Shown: positions 1 to 8,881, counted from the stretch's first letter. The stretch: DNA of 64,000 nucleotides from Flavobacteriaceae bacterium UJ101 (GCA_001880285.1 CP016269.1:1808501-1872500), one strand, 5' to 3'. Translations and numbers: made by a program. Notes: generated by a model from the sequence alone, not told the origin.

Positions 1-1
1 T

Positions 2-403
2 GATGATCGAGAAGAGTGTTTGAAAGATTTGAGAAAAAAAGGGTATCAAATTATTGCCACAACGCCTCATAATGATTCTTGTTATCTAGATGATTTTGAT
101 GTTACAAAGAAATCGGCTTTGGTTTTTGGAACAGAACGAGATGGTATTTCTCCAGAAATTATGAAAGAAGCAGATGGTTTTTTAAAAATACCTATGCGTG
201 GTTTTACTGAAAGTTTTAATATATCCGTTTCAGCAGCCATTATTTTACAAGCGCTAACACAGAAGTTGATGGATTCTGATGTGCAATGGCAATTAACAGA
301 AAAAGAGATTTTTGAAAAGCGATTAGATTGGACAAAAAAATCGACTCGCAGTGTGGAACAGATTTTGGAGCGATATTTGAAAGAATATCAACAAGAGGGT
401 TAA
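2..403 (+). CDS. TrmH/SpoU-family RNA 2'-O-methyltransferase, C-terminal part (5' end outside window)
   Basis: The reading frame is open from base 2 and has no start inside the window, so this is the C-terminal part of a longer gene. The family transfers a methyl group from S-adenosylmethionine to a ribose 2'-hydroxyl in rRNA or tRNA, using a trefoil-knot SPOUT fold. The SAM-binding knot motifs are visible: FGTERDGIS and then IPMRGFTESFNISVSAAI, with the conserved N-x-S of the last motif. The tail is charged and helical. Whether the target is rRNA or tRNA (for example TrmH on tRNA G18) cannot be decided without the missing N-terminus. DUF445 follows 31 bp downstream on the same strand. Confidence 0.85.
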   Translation, partial: DDREECLKDLRKKGYQIIATTPHNDSCYLDDFDVTKKSALVFGTERDGISPEIMKEADGFLKIPMRGFTESFNISVSAAIILQALTQKLMDSDVQWQLTEKEIFEKRLDWTKKSTRSVEQILERYLKEYQQEG

Positions 404-434
404 ATAATTATAAAGTGTTATTTTAAAAAAGAAT

Positions 435-1043
435 ATGGATTTCTATCTTCAATTACTATTCATTCCATTAATCGCAGGTACTATTGGTTGGGTAACGAAC
501 AAAATAGCCGTTTTAATGCTTTTTCATCCTAAAAACCCTATTAAAATTATAGGAATTGAAGTTCAAGGTATTTTTCCTAAACGACAATTGGATATTGCCA
601 ACCGAATAGGAGAAATGGTGGCAGAAAACCTATTATCTCATGATGTCGTAAAACAGAAAGTTTTTACCACAGAAAATATTAACCTTGTAAAAAATACTAT
701 TGAAGCGAAATTAGATACCTACCTAGAATATGATTTGAAAGAAACGTATCCTATTGCATCTATATTTGTAAGCTCTAAAAAACGACTTCAAATTAAAGAG
801 AAAATAGTATCAGAAGTAGATCATACCATTGCAGATTTACAAAATAACTTTGAAACCTATTTGTCAGAGAAAGTGAACATCAAAGAAATGGTAACAGAAA
901 AAATTGCTAGTTTAGATTCTGATGAGGTCAATGATTTAATGACTACCGTAATGAAAAATGAGCTCCAATTTATTGAATGGATAGGTGCAATTCTTGGTTT
1001 TTTGATTGGATTGATACAGGTTTTAATTGTAAATCTGGTTTAG
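435..1043 (+). CDS. DUF445 family membrane protein
   Basis: A 202-residue protein with one hydrophobic segment at each end (about residues 5-25 and 180-200). Between them lies a long helical, charged central part predicted to sit outside the membrane. The N-terminal sequence GWVTNKIAVLMLFHP is the hallmark of DUF445 (YheB-like) proteins, whose function is unknown. The motif IFPKRQLDIANRIGE, just after the first membrane segment, is also typical. The gene follows the methyltransferase fragment by 31 bp and is convergent with hemH. Family assignment is from recognised motifs; no role is inferred. Confidence 0.8.
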   Translation: MDFYLQLLFIPLIAGTIGWVTNKIAVLMLFHPKNPIKIIGIEVQGIFPKRQLDIANRIGEMVAENLLSHDVVKQKVFTTENINLVKNTIEAKLDTYLEYDLKETYPIASIFVSSKKRLQIKEKIVSEVDHTIADLQNNFETYLSEKVNIKEMVTEKIASLDSDEVNDLMTTVMKNELQFIEWIGAILGFLIGLIQVLIVNLV

Positions 1044-1132
1044 TGTAAAAGATTCAAAAATTTGCCTTTATAAGTGTTATTTTCTGTTTGGGGAATGATT
1101 TTAAAGTATAAACCTGAACCATTCAGGAATTT

Positions 1133-2167
1133 CTAATTTTTTGAAATCCATTCATTGCACCATTTAGCCATCAATTTTACCCAGGCATCTTGATCGTTTA
1201 GACAATCAATATAGTGAAACTCTTTTCCTCCCGCTTCTAAAAACTCTTCTTTTCCTTCCATAGAAATTTCTTCTAAGGTTTCTAAACAGTCTGAAACAAA
1301 AGCAGGACATACCACAGCAACTTTACGTTTCCCTTGTGCAGGTAAGGCTTCTAAAGTATCATCAGTAGCAGGTTGTAACCAAGGTTGATTTCCTAATCGC
1401 GATTGAAATGCAATACCATATTGATCTTTATTTAGACCTAATTTTTCAGCTGTTAACCAAGTAGTACTAAAACATTGATGACGGTAGCAAACACTTTGTG
1501 CCTTTTTTCCAGTTTCATTTGTAGCCTTTTGGCAACATTCATCATTGATTTGACAATGTGATTGTGTTATATCTGTTTTAAAAATATGAGAATGAGGTAC
1601 ACCATGATAAGAAAACAATAAATAATCTAATTCTTCAGGTAAATTTTTCTTTATACTGTCGCTTAAAACTTCTATATAATCAGGGTGATCATACCAAACA
1701 GGTAAAAACTCTAAATGAATATTAGGATGATTTTTTTGTTGAACTTGTTTCGCTTTTTCTACTACTGTTGTTACTGTACTCATGGCATAATGAGGGTATA
1801 AAGGAACGACTAAAATATCGGTAACACCTTGTTTTTTAAGTTCGGTAATTCCTTGATCAATAGAAGGGTTTCCATAGCGCATGGCTAAGGCAACAGGAGC
1901 ATCTAAAACCTCTTTAGCTTTTTCTGTAAAACGTTCTGAAAGGACAATTAAAGGAGAACCTTCTTCCCACCAAATACTTTGATAGGCTTCTGCAGATTTT
2001 TTAGGTCGACGAGGTAGAATAATACACTCTACGATAAATTTTCGCATAAGCCATGAAGTATCAATAACGTATTTATCTGATAAAAATTCTCTCAAATACG
2101 TTCTAACATCTGAAACTTCAGTACTTTTTGGGGATCCTAAATTGACAAATAATATTCCTTTCTTCAT
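1133..2167 (-). CDS. hemH: Ferrochelatase
   Basis: Inserts ferrous iron into protoporphyrin IX, the last step of protoheme synthesis. The 344-residue length is normal for the family. It opens with GILFVNLGSP, the usual ferrochelatase start, and contains LLFSYHGVPHSH with the catalytic histidine in the SYHG-type motif. Later come FQSRLGNQPWLQP and CPAFVSDCLETLEE, including the conserved glutamate pair. There are many cysteines around residues 205-235 (SHCQINDECCQKA); some ferrochelatases bind a 2Fe-2S cluster, but I cannot assign one here. hemE and hemD lie 4-6 kb away on the same strand. A TAnnTTTG promoter element ends only 4 bases before the ATG, so the transcript may be leaderless. Confidence 0.95.
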   Translation of the reverse strand: MKKGILFVNLGSPKSTEVSDVRTYLREFLSDKYVIDTSWLMRKFIVECIILPRRPKKSAEAYQSIWWEEGSPLIVLSERFTEKAKEVLDAPVALAMRYGNPSIDQGITELKKQGVTDILVVPLYPHYAMSTVTTVVEKAKQVQQKNHPNIHLEFLPVWYDHPDYIEVLSDSIKKNLPEELDYLLFSYHGVPHSHIFKTDITQSHCQINDECCQKATNETGKKAQSVCYRHQCFSTTWLTAEKLGLNKDQYGIAFQSRLGNQPWLQPATDDTLEALPAQGKRKVAVVCPAFVSDCLETLEEISMEGKEEFLEAGGKEFHYIDCLNDQDAWVKLMAKWCNEWISKN

Positions 2168-2171
2168 ATTA

Positions 2172-2179
2172 CAAATCTA
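2172..2179 (-). promoter_or_regulatory. Bacteroidota -7 promoter element (TAgaTTTG) for hemH
   Basis: On the minus strand the sequence TAGATTTG matches the TAnnTTTG -7 consensus of the Bacteroidota housekeeping sigma factor. Only four bases separate it from the hemH ATG at 2167. No clear -33 TTG was found at the right distance, so support is from one element only. Confidence 0.35.
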
Positions 2180-2273
2180 GTGTAAATATTAATGAAGAAA
2201 GAAATAAATTTGATTGTTATTCTTTATTTCATGATAAAAAAAAGGAAATAGGCTGTAATTGAAATTTCACAAA

Positions 2274-3410
2274 CTATTTTTTCTTTTGTTTCTTTTTTCT
2301 TCCTCTCCATACCAAAAAACCAGTAATAGGTAATGATGCTGAGATTAAACTGGCAAAGAAAGCAATGTATTTTCCTGTTAATCCAAAAATACTTCCCGTA
2401 TGTAAATCATAATTAATTCGATGAACTTTATCAGCAAAAGAAGCTTGAGAAAATCGTCGTTCAGGAATGGTATTAGGTGTTAATTCTTGTAAAGAATATT
2501 GATCATAAAAAACGGAGTTACTTTTATAATATTGATCAATATCGGTTGTAGACATAACCCAATATACCGAAGTTTCTTCATCAGGTAAGAATGTAATGGT
2601 TAATCCTGCATTAGGAAATTCAGCCATTGTTTTTTGAGTAACTTCTTCTAAAGGATATTCCGAAACAGGTTCTGAGACAATGGAAGTTAAGGTACTTTCT
2701 TGAATGGTTTCTCCTCCTGACGCTAACCAATAGGTTCCTTTTTCCATCCATTCATAGCCCCAAACAAGACCGGTTATGGCAATAAAAATGGAAATCCATA
2801 ACATATAAAAGCCTAAGATATTATGTAAATCATAATTTTTTCTCCTCCATTTGGTAGTAGGTTTCCATTTGAATGATAAACGTTGTTTTCGAGCTGCTTT
2901 ATTCTTTGGCCACCATAAAATAAGGCCACTGATCATCATGATAACAAAAATAAACGTTGCTGCTGCTGTAATGTTTTTACCTACTCCTCCTAAAATAAGA
3001 AGATCGGTATGTAGATATAATACTATGGTGAAAAAATCGGTTGTCATATCACGGCTTTCAACTACCTCTCCTGTATATGGATCGATATAAACCCAATGAT
3101 AACCTTGGTCATCGTAAAATAAAAAAGTAACCGTATGTTCTGCTTTTCTTTGAAAAATTCGAAAAGCTTTACGGTTTTCAAACTGATTTTCTGCTATAAC
3201 TTTTAATTCATCTAATGGAATCGTCTTTTCTCTTATTTCCTTAACATATCGAAAGGACTGCGTAGCATCTTGTATTTCTTTTTGGAATGCATAAATACAT
3301 CCTGTAATAGAAATAATAAAAACAATAAGACCAGATGATAATCCTAGCCATAAATGCAGAGTGCTAATATAACTTTTTAAGTAATTTTTCTTTTTTGTCT
3401 TTTTTTTCAT
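2274..3410 (-). CDS. PepSY-associated transmembrane (PepSY_TM) protein, iron-uptake linked
   Basis: An inner-membrane protein of the PepSY_TM family, often found next to TonB-dependent siderophore receptors. Some relatives are proposed to reduce ferric siderophores in the periplasm, but the role here is inferred from context only. Visible features are a first membrane helix (LHLWLGLSSGLIVFIISITG), a periplasmic PepSY-like stretch ending HWVYIDPYTGEVVE, three further helices, and a lysine-rich tail. I chose the ATG at 3410 (MKKKTKKK) because the longer GTG start at 3452 lies inside a perfect hairpin and would add 14 atypical residues. The TonB receptor lies 63 bases upstream on the same strand, so the two are probably one transcript. 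Confidence 0.85.
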   Translation of the reverse strand: MKKKTKKKNYLKSYISTLHLWLGLSSGLIVFIISITGCIYAFQKEIQDATQSFRYVKEIREKTIPLDELKVIAENQFENRKAFRIFQRKAEHTVTFLFYDDQGYHWVYIDPYTGEVVESRDMTTDFFTIVLYLHTDLLILGGVGKNITAAATFIFVIMMISGLILWWPKNKAARKQRLSFKWKPTTKWRRKNYDLHNILGFYMLWISIFIAITGLVWGYEWMEKGTYWLASGGETIQESTLTSIVSEPVSEYPLEEVTQKTMAEFPNAGLTITFLPDEETSVYWVMSTTDIDQYYKSNSVFYDQYSLQELTPNTIPERRFSQASFADKVHRINYDLHTGSIFGLTGKYIAFFASLISASLPITGFLVWRGRKKKQKKK

Positions 3411-3427
3411 ATAGATAATAGAGAATA

Positions 3428-3454
3428 CCGTGTTAGAGAAAATCCCTAACACGG
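3428..3454 (-). promoter_or_regulatory. Intercistronic hairpin in front of the PepSY gene
   Basis: Perfect 9-bp inverted repeat CCGTGTTAG / CTAACACGG with a 9-base loop. It lies between the stop of the TonB receptor and the preferred ATG of the PepSY gene, 17 bases before that ATG. No T-run follows on the minus strand, so it is unlikely to be a simple terminator. It may stabilise the receptor mRNA or reduce translation of the downstream gene. Confidence 0.55.
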
Positions 3455-3473
3455 TTTGAGTTGAATATAATAA

Positions 3474-5720
3474 TTAAAACTTATACGTGATACTTCCTAA
3501 GAAGCGTCGTGGCATTTGAGGGTTGATTGTTGTCCAACCACGATAGTATTCACGATCTGTTAAATTATCTACTTTGGCATTAATTTTAAACTTAGAAAAT
3601 TCGTAAGATACCGCTGCATTTAAAATAAATTCAGCAGGAACATTGAACACACCTGTTGAGGCGTAATTAATAATAGCCATTTCGCTTGTGTAATTTCCAC
3701 CTATTCCAAAACCTAATCCTTTTAAGAAAGAATAGTCTTGCATCGTATAATTTACCCAGAAGTTGAATAAGTGGTCTGCACCAGCCTCTAAAGGTCTTGT
3801 GCCTAAAATTTCTTGGTTATCTGTTTTTTCAACTTTACTATCATTATAGCTATAACCTACAATCATATCTAGTCCGGCAAAAGGGTTGGCTCTTACGTCC
3901 AATTCAACTCCTTTACTACGAACTTCACCACCTTGAATAAAGTTATTAGGATTGTTAGGGTCAGCCATAATACGATCGGTAACCTTAATGTCATAAAAAC
4001 TTAAGGAAGAAACCATTTTATTATCGATTAGACTGGTTTTTATTCCAAATTCCCATTGGTTAGCCTGTTCTGGGTCAAATTCTTTTATAGAAACATTATT
4101 CCCAGCAGTATCAGCTACAGATCGAGGAGTTGTATTGGTAAAACCATTCATATAATTTCCAAATAAGGATAATTTTTTAGGAATAACTTGATAAACTGCT
4201 CCAAATCTAGGTGATAAGGTGGTTTGATCTGCTCCTGATTCTTGGCTATCAAAATAATCTAGGCGTAATCCTGCTGATAAAGCTAAACGAGAGGTTACAT
4301 CGAGAACATCAGAAACATAAGCACTGTATACCTTGTTTTTGACTTCATTATCATTATATGTTGTAGTTTGAAGTAGTTGTTCAGCTCCTTCTTTTGTTAA
4401 ATTTCCATTAGCTCCTGAAATAGGGTATTGATCAGGCGAAAAATTTTGTACAAATAAATTTAATACTTGATTTACGTAATTGGCATCATCATTTCCGAAA
4501 TAGATAGCTCCATTTGATATATAATTTGAACTTTTATCTCTTTGTTTATTGTGATAATAGTCTAAACCAACTAAAAGTTTGTTTTTCATGTTTCCAACTT
4601 TGAAATTTCCAGTGAAATTTTGTTGGATATCAAAGGTAGTATTGGTAATATTTTGGTCAGAGAAAAGTCTCATAAACATAGATCCTTGTGATAATGTAGG
4701 AAAACTTTGTTGTGTTAATACATTATTTAAGGTAGTAGTTCCTTCATATAAATAGCTGTAAATTCCTTTTGAACGAGATTCTCCAACTTGGAAAACGGTT
4801 TGAGAGTTCCAATTGTCTGCTATTTTATAATTTGCTTGTGTTTGAATATTAAAAGTAGGATTTTCTAAAGTAAGATCATCACTCGTATAGGAATGATAAG
4901 GGTTGTATTGAAAATCGTTAATATTATCAACAGTTAAGGGGTTAGCTCGATCTAAAAATAACATAGTAGGATTGGTTATTTCAGAATCGGTGAATTGAGC
5001 CTGAACTAAAAAAGATAAACGATCACTGGGTTTGTAAGAAAATGATGGTGCGAATAAATACGATCGGTTAAACCCATAGTCTTGGTAACTATCCTCAGTA
5101 TGAAAAGCTCCAACAAATCGTGAAGTTAATTTTCCTTGTTTATCAATAGGCGTATTAATATCTGCTGTAACACGATTTAAAGTGTTTTCTCCTAATGTAT
5201 AACTAAGTTCTCCTTCAAAATCTTTTTTAGGCTTTTTAGTAATCACGTTAATTAATCCTCCATAGGAAGTAATTTGACTACCAAATAGGGTGCCAGAAGG
5301 TCCCTTGATGACTTCTATTCGTTCTACATTGGCGGGGTCAGGATAACCACTGGTTAATCCTGGTAAACCATTTAACATCGTAGGTTGAACTGAAAATCCT
5401 CTAACAGAATAATAAGCTCCATTTGAAACACCACGACCTGTGGATTGCCATAATTGTTGTACTCCTGGTACATTTTTCATAGCATCATCGTAATTAGTGA
5501 TGATTTGTTGTTTTAACAAATTTTCACTGACAGTACTATAAACCTGTGGATTCTCAATATTTTTCAAAGGCATTTTTGAAACATATTCAGATTTGTCACG
5601 ATAACCTTCTAAAACGACACTTTCAATAAATTCTCCATCAAGATCAATAGAATCTTGCTCTTGAGCATAGAAATGATGAACACTAAGTAATGTTAAGATG
5701 GTTAGTAATTTTTTTTTCAT
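3474..5720 (-). CDS. TonB-dependent siderophore receptor
   Basis: Outer-membrane, TonB-energised receptor for ferric siderophores. It is 748 residues long with a Sec signal peptide (MKKKLLTILTLLSVHHFYAQ). The plug domain covers about residues 45-160, including NVPGVQQLW, SVRGFSVQP and VERIEVIKGPSGTLFGS. A long beta-barrel follows and ends in GSITYKF, the usual C-terminal phenylalanine. The family is the FhuA/FpvA-like siderophore group (TIGR01783-like) rather than SusC, since no carboxypeptidase-like N-terminal extension is present. The substrate cannot be told from sequence. A PepSY membrane protein follows it. A palindrome sits next to the promoter, consistent with iron control, but the regulator is not shown. 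Confidence 0.92.
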   Translation of the reverse strand: MKKKLLTILTLLSVHHFYAQEQDSIDLDGEFIESVVLEGYRDKSEYVSKMPLKNIENPQVYSTVSENLLKQQIITNYDDAMKNVPGVQQLWQSTGRGVSNGAYYSVRGFSVQPTMLNGLPGLTSGYPDPANVERIEVIKGPSGTLFGSQITSYGGLINVITKKPKKDFEGELSYTLGENTLNRVTADINTPIDKQGKLTSRFVGAFHTEDSYQDYGFNRSYLFAPSFSYKPSDRLSFLVQAQFTDSEITNPTMLFLDRANPLTVDNINDFQYNPYHSYTSDDLTLENPTFNIQTQANYKIADNWNSQTVFQVGESRSKGIYSYLYEGTTTLNNVLTQQSFPTLSQGSMFMRLFSDQNITNTTFDIQQNFTGNFKVGNMKNKLLVGLDYYHNKQRDKSSNYISNGAIYFGNDDANYVNQVLNLFVQNFSPDQYPISGANGNLTKEGAEQLLQTTTYNDNEVKNKVYSAYVSDVLDVTSRLALSAGLRLDYFDSQESGADQTTLSPRFGAVYQVIPKKLSLFGNYMNGFTNTTPRSVADTAGNNVSIKEFDPEQANQWEFGIKTSLIDNKMVSSLSFYDIKVTDRIMADPNNPNNFIQGGEVRSKGVELDVRANPFAGLDMIVGYSYNDSKVEKTDNQEILGTRPLEAGADHLFNFWVNYTMQDYSFLKGLGFGIGGNYTSEMAIINYASTGVFNVPAEFILNAAVSYEFSKFKINAKVDNLTDREYYRGWTTINPQMPRRFLGSITYKF

Positions 5721-5743
5721 TTCAAATATTTTTAAAGATTATT

Positions 5744-5770
5744 CAAATATACTTTATTTAGATTAAATAA
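5744..5770 (-). promoter_or_regulatory. Promoter and palindromic operator of the TonB receptor gene (Fur-like candidate)
   Basis: On the minus strand TATATTTG at 5744-5751 fits the TAnnTTTG -7 element. Directly upstream, 5754-5770 is a perfect inverted repeat TTATTTA-GAT-TAAATAA with 7-bp arms and a 3-base spacer. An AT-rich palindrome at the -10 to -30 region of a siderophore receptor is where a Fur-type repressor would act. The match to a Fur consensus for this group is not verified. Confidence 0.45.
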
Positions 5771-5803
5771 AAATAATGATAATAAAAATAAATTATGAAA
5801 AAA

Positions 5804-5826
5804 AGCCAACTTTATTAAAGCTGGCT
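5804..5826 (-). terminator. Intrinsic terminator downstream of hemE and the acetyltransferase
   Basis: Arms 5804-5813 (agccaacttt) and 5817-5826 (aaagctggct) pair with a single mismatch around a 3-base loop. On the minus strand the stem is followed by a run of T (complement of the A-run at 5797-5803). It closes the hemE-acetyltransferase unit before the receptor promoter. Confidence 0.7.
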
Positions 5827-5854
5827 CAATATTTTTAAAGAAAGTAGATATAAA

Positions 5855-6391
5855 TTAATTTTGTTCCCAATCTATTTTTAATAGTCCGAAATAAAGACAA
5901 TCGTGTAAATGACCGTTAATATCTTTAAAATCACTTCGTAAGATACCTTCTTGAACAAATCCATTTTTTAAAATAGTTTTTTGACTGGGTAGATTATCTT
6001 TTGCTGTTCGAGCATAAATTTTGTTCATGTTTAATTTTTCAAAACTAAAACGGATGATTTTTGATAATGCAGTTGACATAATACCTTTTCCTTGATAATC
6101 CGTATCGGTAAAATAGGCTAATTCACATTTTGGTATGTCAGCATCGATGTTTAAAATTTTGATATAGCCAATTAATTCATTGGAATCCATATTTATAATG
6201 CAGAATGGGATGGATTTTTGCTCCTCCATTTCTTCTAAATTATAAGCAATAAAATCTTTTGTTTGTTCAAGTGACTGGCAAAAAGATAATGTTTTTGGAA
6301 AATGATCTATTAAATCAGTTCTATTTTTTTCAATTAAATTAAAAAAATCTTCAGCACTTACTTTTTTAAAATCGACTAGTGAAAAACGCAT
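5855..6391 (-). CDS. GNAT family N-acetyltransferase (RimJ/RimL type)
   Basis: A 178-residue acetyltransferase using acetyl-CoA. The acetyl-CoA binding region is visible as YFTDTDYQGKGIMSTALSKIIRFSFEKLNMNKIY in shortened view: the Q-x-G-x-G/A core is QGKGIMSTAL. It is followed by the RimL-type sequence NLPSQKTILKNGFVQEGILR. Its start codon overlaps the hemE stop by one base (TAATG), so the two are translationally coupled. No heme function is implied for the enzyme. The substrate is unknown; ribosomal protein or small-molecule acetylation are both possible. Confidence 0.85.
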   Translation of the reverse strand: MRFSLVDFKKVSAEDFFNLIEKNRTDLIDHFPKTLSFCQSLEQTKDFIAYNLEEMEEQKSIPFCIINMDSNELIGYIKILNIDADIPKCELAYFTDTDYQGKGIMSTALSKIIRFSFEKLNMNKIYARTAKDNLPSQKTILKNGFVQEGILRSDFKDINGHLHDCLYFGLLKIDWEQN

Positions 6392-7419
6392 TATTTTTGA
6401 TAGTTTTTAACAGCTTCAACAAAGGCTTTAGCGTGATCGACAGGAATATTTGGTAAAATACCATGTCCTAAATTTGCAATATAACGATCGGTACCAAAAG
6501 CATCAATCATTTCTTTAACTCGTTTTTGAATTTCAGGGATTGGAGCTAATAAAGCAGCTGGATCAAAATTCCCTTGTAACGTAATATTGCCTCCTGTCAT
6601 TTGGCGGGCTAATTTAGGAGTCAAAGTCCAATCTACACCCAATCCGGATGCTTTAGATTTTGCCATTTCTTCCATAGCAAACCAACAACCTTTTGCAAAT
6701 ACAATAACTTTTGCTTTTTCACTAACTGCCTCAACAATTTGATTAATATACGGCCATGAAAATTCTTGATAATCTTGAGGAGAAAGTAACCCCCCCCAGC
6801 TATCAAAAATCTGAATAACATCACAACCTGCTTCTACTTTTTTTAGTAGGTACTGAATAGAAGTATCGGTAAATTTTTGTAGTAACTGATGTGCAGCTTC
6901 ACGTTCTTGAAAGCAAAAACCTTTGGCAATATCAAACGTTTTAGAACCTTTTCCTTCAACGGCATAACAAAATACAGTCCAAGGGGATCCTGCAAAACCA
7001 ATAAGAGGCACTTCATCGTTTAATTCTTGTTTGGTCATTTTAATGGCATCTAAAACATAGCCTAATGTTTCATCAATGTTTGGAACAATAACTTGATCGA
7101 CATCTTTTTGAGAACGAATAGGTTCTGGAACCCAAGGCCCTACACCTGGTTTCATTTCAACATCAATATTCATAGCTTGGGGAACAACCAAAATATCAGA
7201 AAATAAAATAGCTGCATCAGTTCCCACTTGACGAATTGGCATTACTGTAATTTCAGTAGCTAGTTCAGGTGTACGACAACGTGTAAAGAAATCATATTTC
7301 TCTTTTAATTTCATGAAATCAGGTAAATAACGTCCTGCTTGACGCATCATCCATACAGGTGGACGCTCTAAAGATTCTCCATTTAATGCACGTAGGAATA
7401 AGTCGTTTTTATATGCCAT
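6391..7419 (-). CDS. hemE: Uroporphyrinogen decarboxylase
   Basis: Decarboxylates the four acetate side chains of uroporphyrinogen III to give coproporphyrinogen III in heme synthesis. The 342-residue protein has the signature [17 protein letters not shown], with Arg26 and Arg30, and [10 protein letters not shown] with Asp75, matching the substrate-binding residues of the family. [13 protein letters not shown] is the later conserved motif. The two glycines of DSWGG are encoded inside a run of eight G (C at 6790-6797 on the plus strand), which is unusual for this AT-rich gene. The start lies 38 bases after the hemD stop. Confidence 0.96.
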   Translation of the reverse strand: MAYKNDLFLRALNGESLERPPVWMMRQAGRYLPDFMKLKEKYDFFTRCRTPELATEITVMPIRQVGTDAAILFSDILVVPQAMNIDVEMKPGVGPWVPEPIRSQKDVDQVIVPNIDETLGYVLDAIKMTKQELNDEVPLIGFAGSPWTVFCYAVEGKGSKTFDIAKGFCFQEREAAHQLLQKFTDTSIQYLLKKVEAGCDVIQIFDSWGGLLSPQDYQEFSWPYINQIVEAVSEKAKVIVFAKGCWFAMEEMAKSKASGLGVDWTLTPKLARQMTGGNITLQGNFDPAALLAPIPEIQKRVKEMIDAFGTDRYIANLGHGILPNIPVDHAKAFVEAVKNYQK

Positions 7420-7457
7420 TTTTAGTGTCTTAGTATATTGATAAATAGTATGTTAAA

Positions 7458-8126
7458 CTATTTGTTGTTAAAATAATAATTAACTGTTTCTATCAAACTT
7501 TCTAGAGTAGGTTTTTTTGAAATAATGCATTCACTACCTTTTTGTTTAATAAAATCAGCGGTGGTATCACCGATAGCAAAGATAAGTGTATTTTTAGAAA
7601 ATTGATTGTTTTTAAGGTAAGATTCAACACCTGAAGGACTGAAAAATATCATTCCATCAAAATGTTGGAATAGAGTATGAGGTTGAGATATGGTTTTGTA
7701 AACAGTAATTTCTTTAAAATCAATGTTTTCAGATTGTAAAATATGAGGGAGTTCATCACGTCGTAAGTTCCCACTTAAAAAAAGAATAGATGAATAGTGG
7801 GCCTTTATAATTTCTTGAGCTAGTTGTTTTGATGAATTTCCTATGATTTTAGGTTTCTTTTGAAATTGATTTTCTATTAATTTTGCTGTTTTTTCTCCAA
7901 CACAAACGATATCATTTTCAATTGTGGAAGTTTTTTGTGTTACCGCTTTTACAGCATTTTGACTTGTGAAAACAATAAGATCGTTTGTTTGAGGTGTAAA
8001 ATTAAAGTGAATGGGTTCTATAGAAATAAAATCCTGAGCTATAATTTCTAAATTGGTAGAAAAATGTTGTTTGTGTTCTTTAGTTAGAACTTTTGTAGAT
8101 AATATTTTGAATTTTTCTGGGAGCAT
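7458..8126 (-). CDS. hemD: Uroporphyrinogen-III synthase
   Basis: Cyclises hydroxymethylbilane to uroporphyrinogen III, the step before HemE. The family is poorly conserved. Recognisable parts are LIVFTSQNAVKAV near residue 50, ILFLSGNLRRDELP near residue 115, VYKTISQPH, and DGMIFFSPSGVESYL followed by AIGDTTADFIKQKG. Length (222 residues) is slightly short but within the family range. It precedes hemE in the same direction by 38 bases, which supports the call. Confidence 0.88.
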   Translation of the reverse strand: MLPEKFKILSTKVLTKEHKQHFSTNLEIIAQDFISIEPIHFNFTPQTNDLIVFTSQNAVKAVTQKTSTIENDIVCVGEKTAKLIENQFQKKPKIIGNSSKQLAQEIIKAHYSSILFLSGNLRRDELPHILQSENIDFKEITVYKTISQPHTLFQHFDGMIFFSPSGVESYLKNNQFSKNTLIFAIGDTTADFIKQKGSECIISKKPTLESLIETVNYYFNNK

Positions 8127-8179
8127 ATTATGAAACCAAATCTTCTATTCAATAAAATTAAGAAAAATTAATAAGTTTA

Positions 8180-8881
8180 TTAAAAATCATACCCCTCTTG
8201 TATGATTTCAATAGCTTTTTCGATTGAGAAAGCATTTTGTATAGTGAAATTCCCAATTTGTTCACGCCTTAAAGCAGTTAAATAACCTCCCGAATTTAAG
8301 GCTTTACCAAAATCATGTGCTAGAGAACGAATATATGTTCCTTTACTACAGGTGACATTAAAGTCTAAGTAAGGCAATTCCGTAGATGTTATTTCAAAAT
8401 TTTGAATATGAATTTGTCGTGGTTTTACTTCTACTTCTTTTCCTGCTCTTGCAAATTCATACAATCGCTTTCCTTCTTTTTTTAAAGCTGAAAAAATAGG
8501 AGGGTATTGTTGAATAGTTCCAGTAAATTGTGGTAGCGTTTTTTTTATTAATTCCTTGCTTATATGATCAATAGGAAAGTTTCCTTCTTCTTCAGTTTCC
8601 GTATCGTATGAAGGAGTTGTAACTCCTAATTTAATAGTTCCGGTGTAGATTTTTTCTTGACCTTGATAAGTTTCAATATTTTTGGTTTCTTTACCAAGGC
8701 AAAGAATGAGTAATCCTGTTGCTTTGGGATCTAAAGTCCCAGCATGACCTACTTTGAATTTTTTTAAATGATATTTTTTTCGAATTTCCCAACGAATTTT
8801 GTTCACCACATCAAATGAAGTCCAATCTAATGGTTTGTCAATAAGTAAAATTTTTCCAGACTGTAATTCTTCAAGTGTCAT
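8180..8881 (-). CDS. truB: tRNA pseudouridine(55) synthase
   Basis: Converts U55 in the T-loop of tRNAs to pseudouridine. The 233-residue protein has the family start LLIDKPLDWTSFDVV and the catalytic motif GHAGTLDPKATGLL, where Asp51 is the nucleophile. It also has KIYTGTIKLGVTT and GTYIRSLAHDFG. There is no C-terminal PUA domain, as is common for short bacterial TruB. The leader on the minus strand contains an AC-rich sequence (AACCAATAACCAATATAC) and, just upstream, one arm of a palindromic repeat. The truB-uppP-DUF3098-ftsX order is one I recognise from flavobacteria. Confidence 0.95.
   Translation of the reverse strand: MTLEELQSGKILLIDKPLDWTSFDVVNKIRWEIRKKYHLKKFKVGHAGTLDPKATGLLILCLGKETKNIETYQGQEKIYTGTIKLGVTTPSYDTETEEEGNFPIDHISKELIKKTLPQFTGTIQQYPPIFSALKKEGKRLYEFARAGKEVEVKPRQIHIQNFEITSTELPYLDFNVTCSKGTYIRSLAHDFGKALNSGGYLTALRREQIGNFTIQNAFSIEKAIEIIQEGYDF

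Noticed and set aside
1110-1127. Terminator between DUF445 and hemH (CCTGAA / TTCAGG)
   Set aside because: Stem of only six pairs with a 3-base loop and no T-run on either strand.
6633-6824. 63-codon frame overlapping hemE on the same strand
   Set aside because: Out-of-frame shadow that passes through the G-run; no family resemblance.
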